Assembly: GCA_002794775.1 (NCBI GenBank)
Contig: NBAY01000003.1
Location: forward strand, 2,046,001 to 2,110,000
Reading direction: 5' to 3'
Length of the DNA: 64,000 bases
DNA from: Porodaedalea pini
Lineage: Eukaryota; Basidiomycota; Agaricomycetes; Hymenochaetales; Hymenochaetaceae
Part shown: piece by piece, positions 23,901-34,116 of the stretch
Position numbering within the stretch: the first letter of the stretch is position 1
How the letters are laid out: each line of letters starts with the position of its first letter
Made by a program: the position numbers and the translations under genes
The notes under the pieces: generated by a model
Database searches by the model: none
Seen by the model: only the letters and a program-made list of their open reading frames with translations
What the model was told of the DNA's origin: nothing

Positions 23901-24324
23901 GTCGCGAGTCCCCATGCGGATCACGGAGACCATCGTTCATGCCGGGCCCGTCCATCGCCTTTCCCTTGCTCTCGCGTCTCCTCATATTAGGATGCGCCTC
24001 GTCGCGCGAGCTGCTTGTGCGATGGCCGGACCAGGGCGTCGACGCATGGCTCGAGCTCGCGGGGCTCGCGAGGGTGCCGCCGGAGCTCGAGGGGGTGGCG
24101 AGCGAGGGGTGGTACGACGGCGGCGGGTAGCGCGCGTCTGGCGCGTGCGACATTGCGGGTATCGGGGGAAGTGTGTTCGAGCGCGTGAAGGACGGCATCG
24201 GGAGATGCAGCGAGGAGGGCGGAGGGAGCTGGCCGCCCTGGGGGAAGAGCTGCTGCTGGCGCGGGTGATGGGGCGGGTGCTGCTGGTGGGACTGATGCTG
24301 GTGGTACGGAGAGGATTGGTCCAT
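20969..24324 (-). CDS. SKN7: SKN7-type transcription factor: HSF DNA-binding domain plus response-regulator receiver
   Basis: Nine exons in phase: 24324-23813, 23746-23677, 23621-23523, 23456-23421, 23361-23016, 22818-21734, 21681-21552, 21496-21438, 21385-20969; about 917 residues. A Pro/Ser/Gln-rich start is followed by an HSF-type domain split by four introns ([43 protein letters not shown]). Next come a coiled coil ([18 protein letters not shown]), a long Gln/Ala/Ser-rich linker and a receiver ([15 protein letters not shown], then [12 protein letters not shown] with the phospho-acceptor aspartate just after intron 6, and ILPKPF). It is the nuclear output of the Sln1-type phosphorelay for osmotic, oxidative and cell-wall stress. 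The last about 20 residues look out of frame: shifted by one base, the DNA reads [14 protein letters not shown]. Confidence 0.94.
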
Positions 24325-26427
24325 TGTATGCTCCGAAGGTCCGCGAGGAGAGACGAGAATAGAAGCGATCGATATGGAATGCGCGGGTCGAGAGGGGCGG
24401 GAAGGGATAAAAATTGGGCAGACGACGGTGGGAAAGTCGGGGGCGGCGTGCTCGAGAGCGAGTACACGTCGGGATGTGGTGAAGACGGAGGAGGAGTAGG
24501 AGAGGAGAGAGGATGAAAATACTGGGAGTGACCGACCGCGAACTGCACACAAGGCACAGGTCGTGTACATAATAAGTATACCGTCTGCCGTTTGTCGGCT
24601 CGTCTTCCGCAAATGCCGGATTGCCTTATCGAGTTTGTTTCCAACTCAGCGACGAGGAAAAGAAAGCAAACGATTTATCCGCATATTAATAAAGGACAAA
24701 GATTATGTACCCACGACGATTGCATCCTCGTCGCTCTAGACTGCGCGTCCTCCATCCAATCCGCTGTCCGCGTTCCAGCCCACCGACGGCGACGATCCAC
24801 GCGAAGCTGTGTCCGGTCCAGGCCGCCAGTCCATCACACACGTTAACCTCTTCTCCCGTTAACCATCTCTCCAGTGCACCAATATCCACCTTCCCATGCC
24901 GTAGACCCCCCTATCTGCGCTGCCGCGCCTTTGCCAATTAGCTCGCTTGTACAGAGCTTCCGGAATCATCTCCTCCACACCCCATCTGTCAATCGCCCGC
25001 TATCTTTGCTCTCTCTGCTCTTCTCTGCCTCTCCTTTCGTCCAAGCGCCATCTGTGTGGCTTGTCTTTCCCAGGGACATTCGCAATCCGACATGTGTGCT
25101 CGCCTTCGAGCTCGTCGCTGCTCTTAATCCAGCTTCAATCTCAAGAACAATCTCCAGCACGAAGCGCTGTGTGAACTGAGAAGCGGCGATAGTCGGGTTT
25201 CTTAAACTCTGTTCAAGGCATCCAATAGAGAGCCTTATTGTCCAGGTGTGAACATACGTCGAGCCGGAGGACTGTATTTGCATTTCGCCGCAAATACTCA
25301 TTCGTTACCGGCAGCGCGTATCGTGTTGCCGCCGGAATATTAATGCTGTCAAATCAACCCGCCCGCCCGACGCGATCGCCCGCCGTCCCTGCACGCCCCG
25401 ACCTTGTCGGCATCGCGCACGCATAACTGTCTCTGAAACGCATACTGCTCGACAGGTAAATGCGTGCCTTTGTGTTAAGCTGGAAATCAAATAACTAAGT
25501 CACACACACTCTCGTTTATCGAAAGCATATCAGACAGCAAACGCGTCGGGATGCCGCCGCTCTTGTGCGCTTGCCCTGGCGAGCCCTGAGTCTATCAATC
25601 TTGACCCTACTCTATACGTATCATCATCACGGACCGACGGTGTCGCGAACGTCAGCAAGTGAAACAACATCATTCATTCATTCATTATACATTTGCCTCC
25701 ACCACTTCTCCCCGCATAATATACAGCCTGATCGTCATTATATATCGGAGTATATTTAAGCGTTTTAGCTCGTCGTCCGGAACGCGTGGTAGGCTTAGGG
25801 CGAGGCGCGGCCTAGAGTCGGTGCGCGCGGTCGAGACAAGCGCGGTTCCGTTATACATATTGAAATCACGTGGTCTGCATGACAACGCACACTTTATAAC
25901 TCAAAAGAAAAACAAATAATTATTATCTTGTTTACAAGTCGACGCTGTAGTGTATATAAGTCTGTGTCAAGTTGTTTATTTCTATATACTGTATCAATTA
26001 ATTCCAGGACTCAGGAGATTAGAGATGCAGCGTGACTTGCCAGTGAACTATTTTCTCATCTGTCCGACGTGACGACGTCATTAACGCGGTCTTCGTCTCT
26101 CACTCCTCTTACCACCTGAATCATGCGCCCAAACGCATAGCCAAGTCTGCCCCCGAATAGCAATTCGTAGCTCGCCGCCTGCGTCATCACTCTCGGATCC
26201 TGCTGCTTTGCTCAGGAGAGGAGGTTTTCGGATCGCGATCCCGAAAATCTTTTACTTGGGGCCGAGGTATGTATTGCCCAATCTCGGACGTACTGCTGTA
26301 ATCTCCTTCTCTCTCAGGAGTCAGGACAAGCATCAACATTGTATTACGCGTAATTCGAATCTCGTGCAAGGAAAAAACACACACACTCAAACAAGCACGA
26401 ACCGTACGACATCTTCGCGGGGCTCAC
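24325..26427. promoter_or_regulatory. Divergent intergenic region between SKN7 and HET-C
   Basis: 2.1 kb without a recognisable gene. It presumably holds both promoters and a long SKN7 leader; the SKN7 frame stays open upstream of the chosen ATG at 24324. It contains one copy of AATATTAAT (25336-25344). Confidence 0.4.
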
Positions 26428-29400
26428 ATGTCCCGTCTGCACTTCTTCCTCTCGGTGCTTCTCCTCCTCGCCGTCTTCCCCAGCGGCGCGCACGCTTTCG
26501 GCGCAGGCTCGATTCCGGGGTTCGCGTATCTGCACGATCGCGCGTTCAGACACGGCGGTGCGTTTCCCTTCGTCCTGTCCAGGGATCATCATCACTAGGC
26601 AAATCGAGCGCTAACAACGTAGACGTGTTGCCCCTCCCCCCACCCCTCCCCCTGCAGATATCGAGAATTTACTTGTGACGCTCGCCAAGTCCCCGCACCA
26701 CCATGCAGGCGGGAGCGGCGGGCTGCGCGACTTCTTCTCCACGCTCGCGAGCAAGGGCCTCAGTGCCGTCCTGCACGGCAGCGCCGCGCCGACGTTCTCC
26801 AAGTCCGACGTGCGGCGCATCTACTTTGTGCGTCTCACCGTCAACTAAACCCCCCTTACTAAATGGCTATATACGATAGCAATTTGGAAATGACTGCTGC
26901 TGACTTCAGACCTTTTTTTTTTTTGGAAAATGTTTTTTTGTTACAGGGAAATTGGCTCCGCGATTACTCGCAGGCCGTAGATGTTGCGGGTCTGAGCAAG
27001 ATGACTCTTGATACGCTCCTCATCGTCGTCCAGGCACTCGGCTTCATGGTACCTACTTCTATTTATTGTTTTTTTTTTTTTTTCTTCTTTTTCTTCTGTG
27101 CCCTCACTCGAATTAACATGATTATGGATCTACAGAGCTTCGGCTTTACAACCCGTGAATTCCGTATCACGCCAGAGCGGCTCGGAGTGTATCTACCCGT
27201 GGCAAGTACTTCAACCCTGTTTTGTTTATTTTCGAATCTCATATACTGACCCGACCCTGTCGTTTTCCCTCAGGAACACATCGACAACCCGAAGTACGTG
27301 TTCTTCACATATACTCCTCACGAGTCCCACGGGACTGACGACACACTCGTATCACAGAGGATACGCCGCCGACGCTCAGAACTATGATCCCCGACTCCGC
27401 CCACCCGTTGACCCCGAAGAGCTCGAGATCGATCTCTCCAATGGCATGAAAGTCCGTATCCGAGTCCTCCCTCACTTCCCCCTCGTATCCCTTTACTGAA
27501 ACCTTCTGAACCTTTGTCTTCAATCAGAAATACATGGCGACAGAGGGTCACGCCTGGGACACCTCGACCGCGCACGTCCGGCGCACTCTCCGCACGTGCA
27601 TCGCACTCGGGCGTACGGTGCACGCAAAGTCCGGGCGACGCAGGTCGCGGGACGCTCATGGAGGAGATCCGGACGACTGCGAGGATATGTGGGAGGCCTT
27701 CCGCCTCCTCGGCTCGGCGCTCCATACCCTTGAGGATTTGTTTGCACATAGTGAGCAAATACCCCGTAGACCTTATACGTTCTTCGAGTATATGACTGAA
27801 CTGAGTGCTTATAAAGGTAATTGGTGCGAGCTCGCCCTTCGGAAATTAGGCTGCACCGACGTTTTCTGCCATGTCGGGGACGAAGGTGACAAACGGTGCC
27901 ATATAATCATTTGGGACAACAAAAACTGACAACCATATTATAGTACTGATTCCTACGCCAGGCGGGCTAGCACCTCCCCTTGTCACTGGCACCTTCGGAA
28001 GCGCAGACTTCATCCATTCTGTGCTTGGAGAGGCATCTGAGTACGTCTCGCGCACTTTCAACCCCTATCTAGTCGAGCTTATCTATTTGGACGTAGTCAT
28101 GTCAGTCAAGCTAGCATCGTCGACCTCACCGTCCATATGGAAGAGGTAAGGAGACCCGTATCTGCTAGGCCATGCATGCACCATTTAACAAAACTCGACG
28201 CTATCGAAGGCAGAAAGTACCACGTCCTTCTCAAGCCTACGCGATCTCCTTTCGCATCTCCCGGACGCCCTCAACCCAGTCCAAAAAGCCGCAGCGTCCG
28301 AAGGCCTCGAAGAGCGCTCAAAAGCGCAACGTCCCGGCGGAGGGTCCGAAAACGTTGGAGATAAAGTGACAGACCTTATACACTATGCGCCACCCGCTGA
28401 GGCACAGGAATTCCTCTGGGACGTGTTGTCGTGGCGAGATGACTTGGTGCGCGGCATCCTCTCTGGGATTGAAAGTATACCCGGCCTTGGGGAGCTCTTA
28501 GACCAGCTTATGGATGTTATCAACCAGTGTGCGTGTGATGTACCCTGTTCGAGATGAGGAATGCGTCGCTCATATCTTGCAGGTGTATACACGCTCCTCG
28601 CGCCCGTACTGATCGTAAGCCGAATAGTAAGCTCATAAGGTAAACCCTACTAATCACCGACTCAGCCTCTAGCGAAAGAGGTCACTCTGGCGTTGAAAGA
28701 GCAAAGCCAGGCCGTCATTGATACAGAAGAGCAATACGAGGTACGCTTACACTGGGATTTGCTGCTTTGCCTGGGACTTTTATTTATCGACCATCAGGTC
28801 TTCGATAACCCGAAAGCTTCAGACCCAACTCACAGCGTCCTCGCGAAGGATCATGTTGATCTTGTGCTCAACGAGCCAGCAGGAAGAGTTGCGAAGACCG
28901 TGGTCGAGCATGCTGTTGGGCTGGTAGTATCTGTCAGTCACGTCAGTCTTATCAAGCTTGCCAACACGAGCTGATTCAATGCGCACAGGCATGGTATGAT
29001 GGCGAGCAAGACCTTGAGCTTGTCATCAACGAGGTCAGCTGGAACTTTACTTTATTACAGCCAGGGACTCAAAGCCATTGTAGATCCTTGCTGCGTTTTT
29101 CCATCCGTACTTTGCTTCGCCGACTTCGAAGATCCAGAACGAAATGATTGGTGCAATGCAATCATGGCTTGATGAATTTCCTGGGGACGACAAAGACATC
29201 CTTATCTCATCATTAACGAAGGTGGCTCAATAAGCTGTGATTATATACCGGAAATGCCTCTGATAGCTCTTTTATCAGCAAAGTATACGTGAAGGAAGGA
29301 ACAAGAGGATCGCCAGCCTTGCAAGCAGTACCGAGGATACCTTGAGCTCTCTTACGGGGAGTGCGGATGAGTACGATTCTGCATACGAGAGCCGGCAAAG

Positions 29401-29826
29401 CATCAGCGACGGTCGCGAATCCATTGAGAATGAAGCACCTATAGAGCGCGAGCAAGCAGCCCAGGAACAAAAAAGGGTTCTTGGCGGTTATAGATCTGTG
29501 CTTAGGAGTAAGTCTTGACGAGAAAGAGCTGAATACAAACCTAATGGATGATATGACCAGATCCTCGTGCTTCACAAGCTGCAAAAGAACACGCACTAGA
29601 AATGCTGAAGGCTTTGGAAAATGCTGAGCGGCCACCGGCAGGAGAAGTCGGTTCTTCTAATGCACCACACAGAGATGCTGCAAATATTGGAGGCACTACG
29701 CACACTGGTCTTACAGACCCGGCAGAGCGAAAACGAGTATCCAATCGCCGCAGGCGCGTGTTTAGAAGCGAGGATGATGAGGATTACGCGCCTTCGTTAT
29801 CCAGCGATTCTGAGTTTGGTCTATAA
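26428..29826 (+). CDS. het-c: HET-C family secreted/vacuolar protein (heterokaryon incompatibility C)
   Basis: Eighteen exons, all phases consistent, 752 residues: 26428-26557, 26658-26827, 26947-27048, 27136-27201, 27274-27293, 27358-27451, 27528-27750, 27817-27885, 27944-28040, 28097-28145, 28210-28528, 28583-28614, 28666-28740, 28798-28932, 28989-29033, 29084-29221, 29279-29507, 29561-29826. A signal peptide (LSVLLLLAVFPSGAHA) is followed by FGAGSIPG and family blocks GNWLRDYSQAVDVAGLSK, ERLGVYLPVEHIDNPKGYA, YDPRLR, GSALHTLEDLFAHSNWCEL and PLVTGTFGSADFIHSVLGEA. Further on are IPGLGELLDQL, DPTHSVLAKDH and LNEPAGRVAK. The Arg/Ser-rich C-terminal tail is variable. In Neurospora allelic het-c proteins trigger incompatibility with pin-c; whether this copy is polymorphic is unknown, and no HET-domain partner is seen nearby. 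Intron 4 is GC-AG; exon 5 is 20 nt. Confidence 0.93.
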
Positions 29827-30271
29827 TCAGGTTTCAGTGTACGAAAATGCATAGATGTAATATACGCAGAGCAGTGGAGTGTCAATAGAATTCATATATT
29901 CAGCACTTACTATAAGAACATGTGTTGGCCCGTCTAAGTATATCGTAAGGGCAAAATATGGGTAAGCAAGCGAGGAAATAACCCACTTCGATTTGGACCA
30001 CTCAGCTGATTCCTGCACGCAAGTAGTAGGCGCGGTGCCGTGAAAACAAACGAAAGATATGATGAAAGAGTTCTCCTCGCGAAGAGGAGATATTTGGAAA
30101 AGATTGTGCGGAGCTCAGCATAGCTTGCAACAAGGCAGAGCCATATTGCCTGCTGTTGGGCGCGCCCGACGAGGCGTCGCCCAAGCCGCTGTGACTGTTC
30201 CTCAAGAGGAAGAGCCACTATTGTTGCAAACGAGGAGTAACTCCTCGCTTGAAACCGTCGATTGAAGGTCC

Positions 30272-30600
30272 GTCTCATCACCGACGCAACAGGCTATGTC
30301 GACATCTCCGAGACAACCTGGATAAACTAACTGTCCATATTGAGCGCAGCTACCAATTGATGTCGTCGAAACTATGAAGTACGGAGTACTTCATATGGGC
30401 AACTCTTGAACCCTCTTATGAACATTCGATGGTCGAGCTATGAGCGCCCTGTCAGGGCAAATCAGTCTCATCACCGACACACCGTGAAAGCACTCGTGTC
30501 TCCGAGACCGTCAGTACATATAGAGTTCGGGAGCGTTGCCAGAGTATGAAGTACCCAATACTTCATACGAGTAGCCATCGAAGTCAAAGTGTCATGCGAA
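30272..30600. repeat. Two diverged direct repeats, each with a 10-bp hairpin
   Basis: Both units start with the same 14 bases, GTCTCATCACCGAC (30272-30285 and 30465-30478). Both contain TCTCCGAGAC (30305-30314 and 30499-30508) and a hairpin with near-identical stem: 30373-30395 (TATGAAGTAC, GGA loop) and 30544-30568 (GTATGAAGTA, CCCAA loop). Sequence between these anchors has diverged. Confidence 0.7.
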
Positions 30601-30966
30601 TATCTTTTTGCTGAAATTGATGACCTTAGGACCGAAAATCCAGCTAGGCGAACTGGTATCGAATACCAGACGTTGCTGAGGTATGCCATTTGGAGCCGAA
30701 AGCATTGCATACCAAGGGTATAGTCTCTTGATCTTGGCCCCCTGAAGGAAGAAACTTTCGCTGGCTCACGTTCCCATGAAACTCACTTAGGAGATAGAAG
30801 CCATGTCTGTGTAAGCGACATCAGCATTGAGCGTGGCGACGTGCACTCTCATTGTCCACACACCTTTGCAAACATGCCGTGGCGGGACATCGCCACTCAG
30901 TTGCGGCAGGAGTTGCCCTCACTTGAAAGTCTCAGTGATGCGTCCGGTTATACTTGACTCACAGTC

Positions 30967-31014
30967 GAGAATATATGGATATTCTCCGGCTCTCATTGCC
31001 TTGCACAATGAGAG
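30967..31014. repeat. Two adjacent perfect hairpins
   Basis: Arms 30967-30974/30979-30986 (GAGAATAT, 4-nt loop) and 30990-30998/31006-31014 (CTCTCATTG, 7-nt loop), three bases apart. Confidence 0.75.
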
Positions 31015-32813
31015 GTTGCGAATTTCCTTTGATGACTCTTGAAGCGGCAACTTAGAAATCAAGAAGTCTACGGAGAGAAAGGAAGGTCAGAGTCATGCAT
31101 GGGGATGGACACAATGTTCGTGGCTCACCTCTTGGACACACACAAGCCATCCGTGATACACTTCCAGAGTAGCAGCGCAGAACTCATGGAGGTGTCGCTA
31201 TCACCTTGTCGAAGACCGTCAAGTAGAGCCTGAGAGGACCGAGACAGAGAGAGGGCGCGGGGGAGGGGGAGAGGAGGTTGAGGAAGAGAGAGAAGCTGGT
31301 AATGTCTAGTCGGGCGACGGCATGGTCTTTTATACATTCCCGTGGCGCTCCAGCCACCAGGCCACCAAAATCTCTTTGTGGCCTGGGCGAAAGAACAATA
31401 CGTGCCTATGCCATTTACGTGAAGTGGCTAGCAACGCGTCAGCCGAATGGGGAAAGAGTAGGCGTGTCCTTTGTAGTCATGTGATCGCATCACACTTCAC
31501 CAATTCACGCGTGTTCTCTGTGTTTTCAAGTTGGAGGCTCATCAAACACAAATCAACTCGAGTTTGCTATCCCAGCCACTGGCCCGCAGAGCCTCTGTGC
31601 ATCTCTAAGGCTTCGTGTGATCTTTATGCTGCAATAATCAATATATTTTACTTACAGAGACTTTGCTGGCCGTGGCGGCTCGAGTTGTATGGGCCTCAAC
31701 TCGGCACTGCTGTACTTACATTGGCAGTGTCTAGATACGTACAGCGGAGAAATTTGACGAAGGAAGTGGCAGATCCGATGGGTCAAAATAATCAAATATG
31801 ATATTGTGATTGAAAGTCTATCCTGAATGCAGAAAGCAGAAGAAGTGCAATGGGTTTCCTGATACTGCAAGGTCCAGAGTCAGCTCAAGTCTACCGTTGC
31901 TGTTTATTTTCCTCCAGGCTAAAGCTAGTATCACGGAACATGTTTCATTATCACTGGCCTGTACCAATGGCAGACATTGTAAAGATGAGAGAGCTCAGCT
32001 TCTTGAGCAGGTGCAAAACACAGAGATTTGTTTGAGTGTCTCGATGATCAGAGATTGAAATTGACCAAAATGCCATATTGAAATCAGGTAAAGGGAAAAA
32101 ATCGCCTCACAAGCTGCCAACTAGCAAGATACTATCAAGATGGAGGGGCTGTTCATCGCTCTAGCCATCTGCTTGAAATGGGCCCCTTCTGAGCAGCATT
32201 ACAAGCATTGTTTTGAAAGACCTTGTATGATATTGCTCCTCAAAGGGGCTTGGTGTGGAATTCGGAACAGTATCATCTCTTCTATCTTGCAAACTTGAAA
32301 AAAGGTTCTAAATTCATCTTCCAGTGTCTAGTTTATCATTGTAGCTAAACTATATGAGAATCGAAAACTGTCCAGAACGTCATTTCTTTTATGAGAATCC
32401 ATCAATATTCGAATGAGATATGAGGTGTTGAACCATAAGCTCAAAATCATGTCATCGTGCCATTTTTATAGGACAGCCCAGAGCACGTTCAAGTTCGAAC
32501 TGCTTTATCAAGCCATGTGCCACGCCGCTGCCACCAGAGGGACGCAAATACAGATCAGCAGAGTAAGTGCTCTCAAGGGACTTACTGTAGTCCTCGCAAT
32601 GCTCATACACTCCAAGGTTGACAATGTGCTTCGTCGAAGGGCAGGCCAGCTCACGTCGGGACATCATACACCGCACATCGCACAATCTAATTTTCGAAAC
32701 GGAACGATGCGTCGGGAGAAGTGGTCCTGGTGAGGTTGAGCTGAGGTGGTTGTTGCTGGGGCAATCTTTTCCTTTCGCTGACTCGGATCTACTAGCCTCC
32801 CAGTTCCCCTGGC

Positions 32814-33266
32814 CTACGATAGCGCAGATAGAACGAAGACGTGGAACTTACGACGGATATTATGAACTTTCGATACATCTACAAGACTTCCGGTCGTTCG
32901 AGAAAGATACGGAAGCACGAGATGTATATGAGAGCATTCGCGGGGAACCGGCACAATTGCATTAATATTGCAACAATACGGCAAAAACAAAACAAAACAA
33001 AACCCACTTAAATCGTGATAAAAGGGGTGAAGTAATACACCATAGCAATTCTCGTCTTTGTGCACGGCCATCGTCGAGTCAATGCGCAGCTCCTCGTAAT
33101 GATCCAAACGAAAGGGCGGATGAAGCGATGCCTACAATCGTAGCATAAATTAGACACCTTGAAGCCAATATCGAACAAATAGAAAAAAACATCGAAGCGC
33201 CCGTAGTCAGACGCCCGAAGAGTGAGTTTCCGGAGGCTCAAGGTGCACGAATACAGGTCTCTTCAT
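32814..33266 (-). CDS. Hypothetical small protein, two-exon model
   Basis: Model: ATG at 33266, exon 33266-33213, intron 33212-33132 (81 nt, GT-AG), exon 33131-32814; 123 residues in phase. The spliced reading (MKRPVFVHLEPPETHSSG, then ASLHPPFRLDHYEELRIDST and MAVHKDENCYGVLLHPFYHD) has protein-like composition. I do not recognise a family. The C-terminal part after the HPFYHD block is doubtful and may include an unrecognised intron. An antisense frame overlaps it. Confidence 0.25.
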
Positions 33267-33390
33267 GTCGCCCAGTTCGGGTTACCTCCCCGCGAACATG
33301 GACAGCAACTGTCCGAGGAAAAGCAGTTGAGACTGCTCCACTCGTCTCATTTCTGTATCTCCTAGTACCTCGAGAGTTCCAGACTGCTCC

Positions 33391-34116
33391 CCAGCGCTTG
33401 ACGAGGCTGTGCCCGAATCACGCATAATAACGAAGTTCAAACAGATCGTGTGCATGTTTCGTCTCAGTAAGGGACAGTTACACTTACAGCGTGTTCGATC
33501 CGTAGCTCGTTCGCGTGCGCGCACCCGTTGTGAAAAGAAGATAAGTGTTAACTTTTTTGCCTTCGGCCAAACCTACATGGTATTTTTCAGTCTCGCGCGG
33601 TTTTTCTTTTGCACATCGATGTCTTATTCATCCGAGAGAGTCAGCTAGGGCCCGTTGCCGACTTGGAGATTAAAGCAGCGCCTGACAGGGCTATGACAGT
33701 AAACGCACCACTGACGAAAGTACGCGGCACAGGGTATCTATACACATGAGCGGTCCAAAGGAAAGTTCAACCGAAATTTGAATCCCAAATCGTGTATGGG
33801 TGTCTGACCTCCCGCGACACAGCTCGATGACGATTCTCCAGGCTTGAACGAGCGGATAACCCTAATACCAAGTGTGCAATGCCGCTCCAGTGCTTGACGA
33901 GGCTATGACCGGAGGCGTATATCAGTGACGAGCGGTTAAGACGGCCGCGGCACAGGGTAATTACAGTGAAAAAAAGCACGCGTAGTGCGAATGGTTGCAA
34001 CACAGCCTTCGTGACGCGTTCTGAACAGAGTCAGCTGAATCTCTTCTCCAGCTTGGAAGCGCCATTTACCCTAGTACGAAGGAAGCAGGTCCATTCCAGA
34101 GTTCGACGAGGCTATG
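33391..34116. repeat. Degenerate repeats with about 210-bp period
   Basis: A block CCAG(T/C)GCTTGACGAGGCT(A/G)TG occurs at 33391-33411 and 33887-33907. Weaker copies lie at about 33674-33695 and 34096-34116. The last three are about 210 bp apart. Shared flanks include CCCTA(A/G)TAC before the block and CGCGGCACAGGGTA after it (about 33725 and 33945). Origin unknown. Confidence 0.6.

Larger units (their letters stand above)
29827..32813. other. Gene-poor, hairpin-rich tract
   Basis: No convincing gene in 3 kb. The DNA is packed with short perfect inverted repeats, and part of it (30272-30600) is a diverged direct repeat. A purine-rich segment spans about 31225-31300. A plus-strand frame ending at 32965 (PTIAQIERRRGTYDGYY) overlaps this tract and the weak minus-strand gene next to it; I could not choose between them. 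Confidence 0.5.

Noticed and set aside
23719..24644. Several 180-265-residue frames over SKN7 exon 1 and its upstream region
   Set aside because: Same cause: GC-rich, repetitive codons. The MDQSSPYH reading joins in phase to the HSF domain.
26428..34116. Idea of a heterokaryon incompatibility gene pair (HET-C plus a HET-domain partner)
   Set aside because: No HET-domain or NTPase frame is found within the window beside HET-C.
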